Part shown: positions 18,818 to 27,666 of the stretch, piece by piece
Position numbering within the stretch: the first letter of the stretch is position 1
Layout of the letters: the number at the start of each line of letters is the position of its first letter
Assembly: GCA_014860585.1 (NCBI GenBank)
Contig: JACZJL010000018.1
Span: 1-56,678 of the forward strand
Direction: 5' to 3'
Origin: Bacteroidales bacterium
GTDB taxonomy: Bacteria > Bacteroidota > Bacteroidia > Bacteroidales > 4484-276
Length of the DNA: 56,678 nt
Program-made: the position numbers and the translations under genes
Notes under the pieces: model-generated
Database searches by the model: none
What the model was told of the DNA's origin: nothing
Seen by the model: the letters and a program-made list of their open reading frames with translations, nothing else

Positions 18818-18925
18818 CTTTTAAAGTTAATTTATGAAATCACTGACAAAAATAATCAAAACCGTTTGCAAAAAATGAAAAGAACCTGTTTGTAAAAAAT
18901 AAATTAGTTTAGTGCTTTCAAAACT

Positions 18926-20104
18926 ATGATCGACCTGATGAATTTAAATCAATTGAAAAGTGCCTTTCACGATCGCTATCCGGGTGGTGTAGATCAATTA
19001 CTTATCGCATTTGCTCCCGGCAGGGTTAATTTGATTGGCGAACACACCGATTATAACGGAGGTTTTGTGTTACCGTGTGCCATCTCTTTTGGTACGTGGC
19101 TTTTGATGAGAAAGAACAATGACAATCTGCTCAGGTTGGCCTCTGGAAATTTTGACTTATCTGCCGAAATTCCTATAGAAAAAGTGAACCAAAAAAATGA
19201 AGTTAGCTGGGTAAATTATCCTTTGGGCGTCATCAATGAGCTGATAGAGTTAGGTTTAAATCTATCCGGCCTTGATTTGTTTTTTTATGGCAACATTCCT
19301 TCTGGAGCTGGATTATCATCATCAGCATCAATCGAAGTAGTAACAGCAGCTGCCTTAAATCAGCTTTATGGCCTGAATCTCAATTTGGTTGATCTGGTCG
19401 TCCTGTCGCAGCGGGCTGAAAACCGGTTTGTTGGGGTTAATTGTGGTATCATGGATCAATTTGCTGTGGGTTTGAGTAAGAAAGGTCATGCCTTATTCCT
19501 AAATTGTCATTCACTTAATTATGAATTACCCCCTCTAAATCTTGGTACTTACCGCATTGCTATAGCAAATACAGGTAAAAAGCGTCAGCTGGCTGAATCA
19601 AAATATAATGAGCGGGTTTCGGAGTGTGACAAAGCTGTTGAATATATTTCCAAGGTCAAGCCAATTGGTTCACTTGGGGAGTTAAGTTACCAGGAGTTTG
19701 TTGACCTGAGCCATATTATTCCAGATATCATTATTCGTAAAAGAGCCAAGTATGTGGTATCGGAAAACCAGCGTGTGATGGATGCTGTGAATGCCCTTGC
19801 AAAAGGAAACCTTCGCCTCTTTGGCAGCCTGATGAACGCTTCGCATAACTCACTCCGCTTTGACTATGAAGTGACAGGTGAAGAACTGGATGTCATCGTT
19901 GAAGAAGCGCGAAATGTTGAGGGGGTTTTGGGTGCTCGTATGACCGGCGCCGGATTTGGCGGATGTTCAGTCAATATTGTAGCCGGAAGTCAATTAGAAA
20001 ATTTTATCAGCCAGGTTGGAGAGAATTACTTTAAAAAAACCGAACTTCACGCGGAGTTTTACATTTCGGAAACAGGTGACGGGGTTAAAATTGTTGAATA
20101 TTAA
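18926..20104 (+). CDS. galK: galactokinase
   Basis: 392 residues, full length. GHMP-kinase motifs are complete: the galactokinase signature GRVNLIGEHTDYNGGFVLP (about residue 32), the ATP-binding PSGAGLSSSASIEV (about 128) and the C-terminal GARMTGAGFGGCSV (about 342). It phosphorylates alpha-D-galactose to galactose-1-phosphate in the Leloir pathway. The other Leloir genes (galT, galE) are not in the window, but an aldose 1-epimerase is at 32433-33575. PPK2 follows 20 bp downstream on the same strand and may be co-transcribed. Confidence 0.95.
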   Translation: MIDLMNLNQLKSAFHDRYPGGVDQLLIAFAPGRVNLIGEHTDYNGGFVLPCAISFGTWLLMRKNNDNLLRLASGNFDLSAEIPIEKVNQKNEVSWVNYPLGVINELIELGLNLSGLDLFFYGNIPSGAGLSSSASIEVVTAAALNQLYGLNLNLVDLVVLSQRAENRFVGVNCGIMDQFAVGLSKKGHALFLNCHSLNYELPPLNLGTYRIAIANTGKKRQLAESKYNERVSECDKAVEYISKVKPIGSLGELSYQEFVDLSHIIPDIIIRKRAKYVVSENQRVMDAVNALAKGNLRLFGSLMNASHNSLRFDYEVTGEELDVIVEEARNVEGVLGARMTGAGFGGCSVNIVAGSQLENFISQVGENYFKKTELHAEFYISETGDGVKIVEY

Positions 20105-20124
20105 TCATTTCACATAAAAAACCA

Positions 20125-20949
20125 ATGGGAAAATCAGACAAAAACAGCAAAGAAAAAGAAGAAGAAAAACCAAAGAAGCTTTCGACCGAATTTTACGAAA
20201 AAGAGCTGGGTAAACTGCAGATCGAACTGGTAAAACTGCAGGAATGGGTTAAGCTGAAAGGGCTGAAGGTAGTAGTGGTCTTCGAAGGGCGCGATGCTGC
20301 AGGAAAAGGGGGAACAATTAAAAGAATTATACAAAGCCTAAACCCCAGGATTTGTCGTGTGGCTGCTCTTGGTACGCCTACCGAACGGGAAAAAACACAA
20401 TGGTATTTTCAGCGCTACGTGCCCCACCTGCCATCTGGTGGTGAAATCGTCCTGTTTGACCGGAGCTGGTACAATCGTGCTGGTGTGGAGCGTGTAATGG
20501 GATACTGCTCTGACGATGAATATTGGGAATTTCTTCGTTCGTGTCCAAACTTCGAGCGAATGTTGATCCGTTCCGGGATCATTCTTATAAAATACTGGTT
20601 CTCAGTAAGCATTGAAGAACAGGAAAGACGGTTTCAGGCACGGATATTAGATCCTACAAAACGATGGAAACTCAGCCCCATGGATTTGAAATCGAGGGAA
20701 TTATGGGTTGAGTATTCAAAGGCTAAAGACGAAATGTTTGCTTACACCGACACCAAGGTATCGCCGTGGTATGTTGTTCCGTCCGATGACAAAAAACGCG
20801 CACGGCTCAATTGTATTCATCACCTGCTGCGTATGGTTCCTTACGAAGACCTGACGCCTGGAGAGTTTGAACTTCCTGAACGTCCAAACGGAAAAGGGTA
20901 TGTCAGACCACCCTTCGATGAGCAGACCTTTGTTCCGGATGTTTATTAG
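20125..20949 (+). CDS. ppk2: polyphosphate kinase 2
   Basis: 274 residues, a single-domain PPK2. Walker A is GRDAAGKGGTIKRI (about residue 55), and the lid and Walker B region contains VLFDRSWYNRAGVERVMGY (about 110). The C-terminal WYVVPSDDKKRARLN is also typical. It uses inorganic polyphosphate to phosphorylate nucleotides (GDP, ADP or AMP depending on subclass). The N-terminal 25 residues are highly charged (KNSKEKEEEKPKK) and probably disordered. It lies 20 bp after galK. The subclass was not settled. Confidence 0.93.
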   Translation: MGKSDKNSKEKEEEKPKKLSTEFYEKELGKLQIELVKLQEWVKLKGLKVVVVFEGRDAAGKGGTIKRIIQSLNPRICRVAALGTPTEREKTQWYFQRYVPHLPSGGEIVLFDRSWYNRAGVERVMGYCSDDEYWEFLRSCPNFERMLIRSGIILIKYWFSVSIEEQERRFQARILDPTKRWKLSPMDLKSRELWVEYSKAKDEMFAYTDTKVSPWYVVPSDDKKRARLNCIHHLLRMVPYEDLTPGEFELPERPNGKGYVRPPFDEQTFVPDVY

Positions 20950-21088
20950 CCGATTTGTTATTTTAATTCAATTTTCACATTTACTTGAATACTTTTCTGA
21001 CTTGTATTTCCAGAAATTGAATTCAGTCAATTCCTGATTTCTGATCCCAAAACGGCACATTCAATTTGAAATAGAGCAACCCGTAAAA

Positions 21089-23485
21089 ATGAATCAAAAT
21101 GCATGTATACACTGTGGCGCCGATTGCGGAAATAGCCCTGTGGTATGGAACGAAAAAATGTTCTGCTGCCATGGCTGTAAGGCAGTTTACGAAATCCTTC
21201 ACGAAAAAGAACTTGGCCAGTATTACGAAATCCAACCCATGTCTGGAATCCGGATCGAGACCCCACAGCAGCTAAAAAAATTTGAATTTCTTGATAACCC
21301 TGAGATAGCGGCAAAACTTCCGGATTTTATGGATGGAAATGCGACCAGGGTTACTTTTTTTATCCCGACAATCCATTGTGCCTCCTGCATCTGGCTGCTT
21401 GAGCATTTGAACACCCTTCACCCGGGCATTTCCTTTTCTGATGTGAATTTCCCGAAAAAAGAGGTTCATATCTCCTTCAAAAACGATCAGATCACTTTGA
21501 GGCAGTTGGCTGAGCTTCTGGCGGCCATTCACTATGTACCCGAAATCACCCTGGATCGTCTGGAACCAGGAAAAAAACCAAAAATAGACCGTAGCCTGCT
21601 GATCAGGATTGGGATCGCTTCGTTCAGTTTCCTGAATATTATGATGTACAGTTTTCCTGAGTATCTGCCGGGTGGCGATTTGCTTGAACAGGAGTTTAAA
21701 CATATTTTTGGATGGCTCAGCTTTTTACTGATCCTCCCTGTGGTTTTTTACAGTGCCAGCGATTATTACCTATCAGCCTGGAAAGGGCTCAGGCACAAAA
21801 TTATCAGCATCGACCTTCCGATAAGTTTGGGTATTATCGCTTTGTTTTTGCAAAGCAGCTGGGAAGTATTTAACGGAAATGGAATCGGGTACATGGATTC
21901 ATTGGCCGGTCTGATCTTTTTCCTGTTAATTGGAAAATGGTACCAGGGAAAAACCTACCAGGCGCTTTCATTCGAGCGGGATTATAAGTCGTATTTTCCG
22001 GTTGCAGTAACCCAAATCATTGTTGGAAAAGAAACAATAACACCCATCAAAGACCTTAGAAAAGGAGACCGGATTTTAATTCGCAATCAGGAATTGATCC
22101 CGGCAGATGCACGCATAATCAAAGGTAAAGGCAATATTGACTACTCGTTCGTCACCGGTGAAGCGCTGCCGGTTCCAAAATCTGAAGGCGATTTTATTTA
22201 TGCCGGAGGCCGCCAGATCGGCAGTTCGTTTGAGCTGATCGTAGAAAAGGAAGTGGAACAAAGTTACCTGACCCGGCTCTGGGATCAAAAAAGTACGAAA
22301 GATGAGGCTTCATCACTCAGAAACCATGTGAACAACATTAGTCACTATTTCACGATCGTAATTCTAATCATAGCTTTCACCTCGTTCTTTTACTGGTTAG
22401 GTGAAGGCATTTCGGTTGCAGTGTATGTATTCAGTTCTGTGCTAATCATCGCATGTCCCTGTGCACTGGCACTCACTGTACCTTTCACTTTTGGAAGCAC
22501 TATGCGGGTTTTCGGTCGCAGAGGTTTTTATCTCAAAAAGACTGATGTTGTCGAACAGCTTTATCGCACCGATACCATTGTTTTTGATAAAACCGGCACC
22601 ATAACAATCAACCGGGAAGTTGATGTTGAATTTTATGGGGAACTGATTACCAGTGAAGAAAAAAGTATGATTCGATCCCTGGTCAGGCATTCATCACATC
22701 CATTAAGTAAAACCGTTTATGACCATTTAAACTTGTTTGATACTTCCGAACCACAGACTTTTGAGGAAATTCCCGGGATGGGAATAACGGGTAGTATCCA
22801 TGGAATAAGGCTGAACATTGGTTCCCGGCAATTTGTAGCCGGAACATCTGATCACTCAGAGATTAAAGAAAGCCGTGTTTATGTGAGTTTCAATAATGAA
22901 CTTAAAGGTTATTTTGCCATTGGAAATGCTTACAGAAAAGGGTTGCAGGAAGTGATGACACAATTGGGCGGCAGGTATGATCTCCATTTGATTTCCGGTG
23001 ATAATGAAGCGGAACGAGAAAAACTCGCTGTGATCTTTGGTAAGGATGCAACATTACTTTTTAACCAAAGTCCCGCAGATAAAAAGGAATATATTCAAAA
23101 ATTGAAAAAGCAGGGTAAAAAAGTTTTGATGGTCGGAGACGGGCTAAATGATGCCGGCGCCCTCCTCGAAAGCGATACTGGTGTGACAATCGCTGATGAT
23201 GTTTTCAGTTTTTCGCCTGCTTGTGATGCCATTATGACTTCCTCCAGATTTGAAATAATTGATCGTTTTATTGCTTTTACAAGGTCAAGTTTTCATGTGA
23301 TCAGGGTGAGTTTTCTGATTTCACTGATTTATAATGTTATTGGGCTTTCATTTGCAGTCGCGGCTTTGCTTTCGCCTCTTGTTGCTGCCATTCTTATGCC
23401 CGCTAGTTCTATCTCTGTAGTCGCATTTGCAACACTTTCCATCAATCTGATTGCAAAATATAAACTCCCTGTTTCGGAGCGATGA
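21089..23485 (+). CDS. ccoI: copper-translocating P-type ATPase for cbb3 assembly
   Basis: 798 residues. The N-terminus has the cysteine-rich zinc-ribbon-like region typical of CcoI/FixI (CIHCGADCG, then MFCCHGCKAVYEIL) followed by a heavy-metal-associated domain with CASC (FIPTIHCASCIWLLEH). Membrane CPC motif IIACPCALALTVP, phosphorylation motif VFDKTGTITIN and hinge VGDGLNDAGALLES are intact. CcoI exports copper for the active site of cbb3 cytochrome oxidase. It is the first gene of the oxidase gene set; ccoS begins 150 bp further on from a separate probable promoter. Confidence 0.94.
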   Translation: MNQNACIHCGADCGNSPVVWNEKMFCCHGCKAVYEILHEKELGQYYEIQPMSGIRIETPQQLKKFEFLDNPEIAAKLPDFMDGNATRVTFFIPTIHCASCIWLLEHLNTLHPGISFSDVNFPKKEVHISFKNDQITLRQLAELLAAIHYVPEITLDRLEPGKKPKIDRSLLIRIGIASFSFLNIMMYSFPEYLPGGDLLEQEFKHIFGWLSFLLILPVVFYSASDYYLSAWKGLRHKIISIDLPISLGIIALFLQSSWEVFNGNGIGYMDSLAGLIFFLLIGKWYQGKTYQALSFERDYKSYFPVAVTQIIVGKETITPIKDLRKGDRILIRNQELIPADARIIKGKGNIDYSFVTGEALPVPKSEGDFIYAGGRQIGSSFELIVEKEVEQSYLTRLWDQKSTKDEASSLRNHVNNISHYFTIVILIIAFTSFFYWLGEGISVAVYVFSSVLIIACPCALALTVPFTFGSTMRVFGRRGFYLKKTDVVEQLYRTDTIVFDKTGTITINREVDVEFYGELITSEEKSMIRSLVRHSSHPLSKTVYDHLNLFDTSEPQTFEEIPGMGITGSIHGIRLNIGSRQFVAGTSDHSEIKESRVYVSFNNELKGYFAIGNAYRKGLQEVMTQLGGRYDLHLISGDNEAEREKLAVIFGKDATLLFNQSPADKKEYIQKLKKQGKKVLMVGDGLNDAGALLESDTGVTIADDVFSFSPACDAIMTSSRFEIIDRFIAFTRSSFHVIRVSFLISLIYNVIGLSFAVAALLSPLVAAILMPASSISVVAFATLSINLIAKYKLPVSER

Positions 23486-23593
23486 TTTTTTAAAATTTCA
23501 GAAAATTTTTTTAATCTTCATTCATAATCAGCGCGTTTCTATTTAGATGAATTTTAAATTAACTGATCGATGATGAAATATTATTTCATTTCA

Positions 23594-23601
23594 TACTTTT
23601 G
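23594..23601 (+). promoter_or_regulatory. Bacteroidota -7 box before ccoS
   Basis: TACTTTTG fits TAnnTTTG; the ATG of ccoS follows 36 nt later at 23638. The TTG inside the box is not a likely start. No -33 TTG is seen. Confidence 0.45.
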
Positions 23602-23637
23602 TCTCAGTTTTTCTCAAATAAGAACTGTTTTATTGAA

Positions 23638-23835
23638 ATGTCAGCAATCATCTTCCTCATCATCATTGGAATAATAGTCGCAGCGGGATTTCTTGCAGCC
23701 TTTATCTGGGCAGTCAGAAGTGGGCAATATGATGATGATTATTCACCGTCGGTAAGGATGCTTTTTGACAACAAAACAAAGGTTGGTGAGGAACAAACAA
23801 AAGAGAAACAGAACAACAACATTGATAATCAATAA
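23638..23835 (+). CDS. ccoS: cbb3 oxidase maturation protein CcoS
   Basis: 65 residues from the ATG at 23638. One membrane helix (SAIIFLIIIGIIVAAGFLAA) is followed by the CcoS-type phrase FIWAVRSGQYDD, then a polar tail. CcoS is needed to put heme b and copper into CcoN. The tail runs to just before the ccoNO start (8 bp gap), so the two are translated from one message. Confidence 0.9.
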   Translation: MSAIIFLIIIGIIVAAGFLAAFIWAVRSGQYDDDYSPSVRMLFDNKTKVGEEQTKEKQNNNIDNQ

Positions 23836-23842
23836 TACGACT

Positions 23843-25990
23843 ATGGATCTACAGAAGTTTACTTACGACAACAAGATCTCGCGTTTATTTATGAATGCAA
23901 CAATACTTTGGGGTATTGTGGGTATGCTTGTTGGGTTGATCATCGCATTCGAACTTTTTTTGCCAAATCTGAGCCAGGGTATTCCCTGGTTATCATTCGG
24001 AAGGCTGCGACCTTTACATACAAATGCTGTAATTTTTGCTTTTGTTGGTAATGGTATGTTTACAGGGATTTACTATTCGACTCCCCGCCTTTTAAAAACT
24101 CCCATGTACAGTGAGCTATTGGGTAAGATTCATTTTTGGGGATGGCAGTTGATTATCGTTGCCGCAGCCATCACATTACCTTTGGGATATACGGTTGGTA
24201 AAGAGTATGCCGAGTTGGAATGGCCGATTGATATTGCAATAGCCCTTGTTTGGGTAGTTTTTGGGATTAACCTGATTATGACCACGGTTAAGCGGAGAGT
24301 AAAACATATTTATGTAGCCATTTGGTTTTATATTGCCACTTTTGTTACTGTTGCCGTGCTTCACATTGTCAACTCGGTCGCTATACCGGTTTCCCTTTTT
24401 AAAAGCTATCCGGTGTATGCAGGTATTCAGGATGCTTTGGTGCAGTGGTGGTATGGGCATAATGCGGTGGCTTTTTTCCTTACGACGCCATACCTTGGCC
24501 TGATGTACTATTTTGTGCCGAAGGCAGCCAACCGTCCGATTTATTCCTATAAGCTTTCCATTATCCACTTTTGGGCACTCATTTTCCTTTATATCTGGGC
24601 AGGTCCGCACCATTTGCTTTATTCCGCCTTACCCGACTGGGCTCAGGCACTCGGAGTGGTGTTCTCGGTCATGCTTATTGCACCATCATGGGGAGGCATG
24701 CTGAATGGATTATTGACTCTCAGAGGAGCCTGGGATAAGGTACGTGAGAGCCCCGTGTTAAAAATGTTCGTGGTTGGTGTTACAGCTTATGGTATGTCAA
24801 CTTTCGAGGGTCCGATGTTATCGCTTAAAACCGTTAACGCCCTTACCCATTTTACCGATTGGACCATAGCCCACGTGCATATAGGCGCCCTGGGTTGGAA
24901 CGGCATGCTTACTTTTGGTATGCTTTACTGGTTGCTGCCTAAATTGTATAATACCAAGCTGCACAGTGTTAAAATGGCCAATGCTCATTTTTGGCTGGCA
25001 ACCACAGGGATGCTTTTCTTTGCTATCCCGCTCTATTTTGCCGGGGTAACGCAAAGTTTGATGTGGAAGCAATTCACTGCTGAAGGTTACCTCACCTATC
25101 CCAATTTTATCGAAACGGTTGTTCAAATTTTGCCCATGTATCATTTCCGCGCTTTTGGCGGAATCCTTTACATAACGGGAGTGATTCTGATGATTATCAA
25201 CCTGGTAAAAACTGCAGGCCATGGAAATTTCAAACCTGTTGAACATGATGAGGCCCCATCACTGCATACTCACGATCTTAAAAAAGACAAAGGACACCGT
25301 GTTATTGAAGGCAAACCTGTAATATTCACTATTTTAGCCACAGTAGCCATTTTGATTGGCGGAATTGTGGAATTTGTACCCATGTTTATGGTTCAATCCA
25401 ATGTTCCGACAATTGCAAATGTTCAGCCCTACACACCTCTCGAATTGCAAGGACGCGATATTTATGTCAGGGAAGGATGTTACAATTGCCACAGCCAGAT
25501 GATACGACCGTTCCGTTCTGAGGTTGAACGGTATGGCGAGTACACTAAAGCGGGTGAAACAGTGTATGATCATCCCTTCCAGTTTGGGTCAAAACGGACA
25601 GGGCCGGATTTGGCGAGGGAGGGCGTCAAAGGTGGTGCGATTTACAAACCGGATTCATGGCATTTCAATCACTTCCTGGAACCACAGAAACTGGTTGCTC
25701 AATCCATTATGCCACCTTATCCCTGGCTCATTTCACGTGACCTGGATATCAGTACTACTCCAAAGAAAATAAAAGTGATGCAAACATTTGGAGTCCCTTA
25801 CCCGGATGGCTATGCTGAAAAAGCAAACGATGACCTGATGAAACAGGCTGGTCAAATAGCCCAGGGGTTGCGCGATGGAGGCATTGAGGTGGCGGATAAT
25901 AAAGAAGTGATTGCCCTGATTGCGTACATTCAGCGATTGGGAACGGATATTAAAAAAACAGAACCTGCTGCTAAACCCCGCAAACGTTAA
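23843..25990 (+). CDS. ccoNO: fused cbb3 cytochrome c oxidase subunits I and II (CcoN-CcoO)
   Basis: 715 residues from the ATG at 23843; an upstream in-frame TTG at 23765 lies inside ccoS and adds only polar residues. Residues 1-470 are CcoN, the twelve-helix heme-copper oxidase core, with heme and copper His motifs such as RLRPLHTNAVIF, WWYGHNAVAFFLT and AHVHIGALGWNG. After a linker and one membrane helix (about 510-530) comes CcoO with a single heme c motif, EGCYNCHSQMIRP (about 546). The enzyme reduces O2 with high affinity and pumps protons. The N-O fusion is the form usual in Bacteroidota. Confidence 0.96.
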   Translation: MDLQKFTYDNKISRLFMNATILWGIVGMLVGLIIAFELFLPNLSQGIPWLSFGRLRPLHTNAVIFAFVGNGMFTGIYYSTPRLLKTPMYSELLGKIHFWGWQLIIVAAAITLPLGYTVGKEYAELEWPIDIAIALVWVVFGINLIMTTVKRRVKHIYVAIWFYIATFVTVAVLHIVNSVAIPVSLFKSYPVYAGIQDALVQWWYGHNAVAFFLTTPYLGLMYYFVPKAANRPIYSYKLSIIHFWALIFLYIWAGPHHLLYSALPDWAQALGVVFSVMLIAPSWGGMLNGLLTLRGAWDKVRESPVLKMFVVGVTAYGMSTFEGPMLSLKTVNALTHFTDWTIAHVHIGALGWNGMLTFGMLYWLLPKLYNTKLHSVKMANAHFWLATTGMLFFAIPLYFAGVTQSLMWKQFTAEGYLTYPNFIETVVQILPMYHFRAFGGILYITGVILMIINLVKTAGHGNFKPVEHDEAPSLHTHDLKKDKGHRVIEGKPVIFTILATVAILIGGIVEFVPMFMVQSNVPTIANVQPYTPLELQGRDIYVREGCYNCHSQMIRPFRSEVERYGEYTKAGETVYDHPFQFGSKRTGPDLAREGVKGGAIYKPDSWHFNHFLEPQKLVAQSIMPPYPWLISRDLDISTTPKKIKVMQTFGVPYPDGYAEKANDDLMKQAGQIAQGLRDGGIEVADNKEVIALIAYIQRLGTDIKKTEPAAKPRKR

Positions 25991-26004
25991 TATTTTTGAT
26001 TCCC

Positions 26005-26199
26005 ATGAAGATCGTTACTAATATCCTCGAAAATATTGCAGACATCCAATGGTTTCCAATCATCGGCCTGATCATCTTCTTTTTGTTCTTTTCCGTATTG
26101 TTGTTCAGGGTGTTCAGGATGAAGAGCAGTGAAGTTGATGCTGCAAGCCATCTGCCGCTTGAGGATGATGACGATGTGTCAATAGGTGACTTTAGGTAA
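26005..26199 (+). CDS. ccoQ: small cbb3 subunit CcoQ-like
   Basis: 64 residues from the ATG at 26005; the apparent TTG at 25996 sits in a TATTTTTG sequence. One central membrane helix (WFPIIGLIIFFLFFSVLLF) is followed by an acidic tail (LEDDDD). Length, topology and position between ccoNO and ccoP fit CcoQ, though these small subunits diverge too much for sequence alone to prove identity. Confidence 0.75.
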   Translation: MKIVTNILENIADIQWFPIIGLIIFFLFFSVLLFRVFRMKSSEVDAASHLPLEDDDDVSIGDFR

Positions 26200-26225
26200 A
26201 ACATCAGCAAAAAAAAGTAAAAATT

Positions 26226-26831
26226 ATGATTACTACAGACAATACTCCGGAAAAGAAACAGGAAGAATACGAAATTGATACACTGACCAATAAACGCCTG
26301 TTGAGCGACCATGATTATGATGGCATACGCGAACTGGATAATGATTTGCCTTCATGGTGGATTTGGCTCTTTATTATCACTATTGTTTTTTCAATCGTCT
26401 ATCTGGAAAGAATTTGGATTTTCAAGGCCAAAGACCTGATTCAGGAGAAAGAATATGCCCATGAAATGGCTATCGTTCAAAAGGAAAAAGAAGCATTGGC
26501 AGAAGCAAATTTCGAAGTCGCTCTACTTACCGATCCTGCCTCGATAGCTTCAGGCAAAGAAACATGGTTAAAAATCTGTGCAGTCTGTCACCTTGCCGAT
26601 GGCGGTGGTTTGGTTGGACCTAATATGACTGATAATTACTGGATTCATGGCAACACTGTTGCGGACCTTTATAAAACTGTCGAAGAGGGGGTGATTGAAA
26701 AAGGAATGATTCCTTATAAAGATCAGATGTCACCCCGTAAACGGCTTGAAGTAGTGAGTTTTATCCTAAATGAACTTGTCGGCTCAACACCGGCCAATCC
26801 AAAAGCATCAGAAGGGGAACTTTACCAATAA
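26226..26831 (+). CDS. ccoP: cbb3 oxidase cytochrome c subunit CcoP (one heme)
   Basis: 201 residues. The N-terminus has the CcoP signature DHDYDGIRELDNDLPSWW followed by a membrane helix (IWLFIITIVFSIVYLERIW). Only one cytochrome c domain is present, with heme motif CAVCH at about residue 118 and a distal Met in GMIPYKDQMS. Proteobacterial CcoP has two heme c domains and is longer; here the second is missing rather than broken, as the chain ends cleanly. It passes electrons from periplasmic cytochromes to CcoO. Confidence 0.93.
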   Translation: MITTDNTPEKKQEEYEIDTLTNKRLLSDHDYDGIRELDNDLPSWWIWLFIITIVFSIVYLERIWIFKAKDLIQEKEYAHEMAIVQKEKEALAEANFEVALLTDPASIASGKETWLKICAVCHLADGGGLVGPNMTDNYWIHGNTVADLYKTVEEGVIEKGMIPYKDQMSPRKRLEVVSFILNELVGSTPANPKASEGELYQ

Positions 26832-26982
26832 CAGATAATTATTTTTGAACAGATTCATTGTTAGTGGTTTTCAGAGCATATTACCGAATGATACGATATA
26901 ACGTGGAGTCTTGTAACCACGATAAAAACGGGGCGTAAACGAAAAGCCATACGAGTAGTAAAAATTCAAAACAATAATCATC

Positions 26983-27657
26983 ATGAAAAAGAACATTGCT
27001 GAATTTATTGGAACATTCTGGTTAGTCCTGGGAGGCTGTGGAAGTGCCGTTTTAGCAGCCGCTTTTCCTGAAGTCGGTATTGGGCTGGTCGGAGTTTCAT
27101 TTGCATTTGGTTTAACCGTGTTGACCATTGCGTATTCCTTAGGTCACATTTCAGGTGCTCACCTAAATCCTGCCGTAACTATTGGTCTCTGGGCAGGCGG
27201 CCGGGTTGGTGGTAAAGACATTCTTCCTTATGTCATCTCACAGATACTGGGTGGAATTGCGGCGGCTGCAGTTCTTTATATTATTGCAACCGGAAATGGT
27301 TCTGAAATTGGAAATTTTGCAGCCAATGGGTATGGAGAACATTCACCCGGACAATACGGCCTTCTGGCCGCATTGGTTACTGAGTTTGTCATGACTTTTA
27401 TGTTTCTGATCATCATCCTGGGAGCAACAGACGAAAAAGCACCTAAGGGATTTGCCGGACTTGCCATTGGGCTGGCATTGACTTTAATTCATTTGATCAG
27501 TATCCCTGTTACGAATACCTCAGTTAATCCAGCAAGAAGTATCAGTCAGGCTGTTTTTGTCGGAGATTGGGCTATATCCCAACTCTGGCTGTTTATCCTC
27601 ATTCCGGTTCTTGGTGCTATTGCTGCAGGAGCTGTGTACAAATTTCTGAAAAAATAG
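26983..27657 (+). CDS. aqpZ: aquaporin (MIP family)
   Basis: 224 residues, six membrane segments. Both pore motifs are present: NPAVT ([12 protein letters not shown], about residue 61) and NPARS ([11 protein letters not shown], about 182). The start ([21 protein letters not shown]) is typical of AqpZ-type water channels. It lies between ccoP and ccoG on the same strand, 151 bp after ccoP and 9 bp before ccoG. It is thus effectively in the oxidase maturation operon, which is not the standard order. A -7-like TATTTTTG at 26840-26847 could start a separate transcript. Confidence 0.93.
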   Translation: MKKNIAEFIGTFWLVLGGCGSAVLAAAFPEVGIGLVGVSFAFGLTVLTIAYSLGHISGAHLNPAVTIGLWAGGRVGGKDILPYVISQILGGIAAAAVLYIIATGNGSEIGNFAANGYGEHSPGQYGLLAALVTEFVMTFMFLIIILGATDEKAPKGFAGLAIGLALTLIHLISIPVTNTSVNPARSISQAVFVGDWAISQLWLFILIPVLGAIAAGAVYKFLKK

Positions 27658-27666
27658 TTTCATCAA

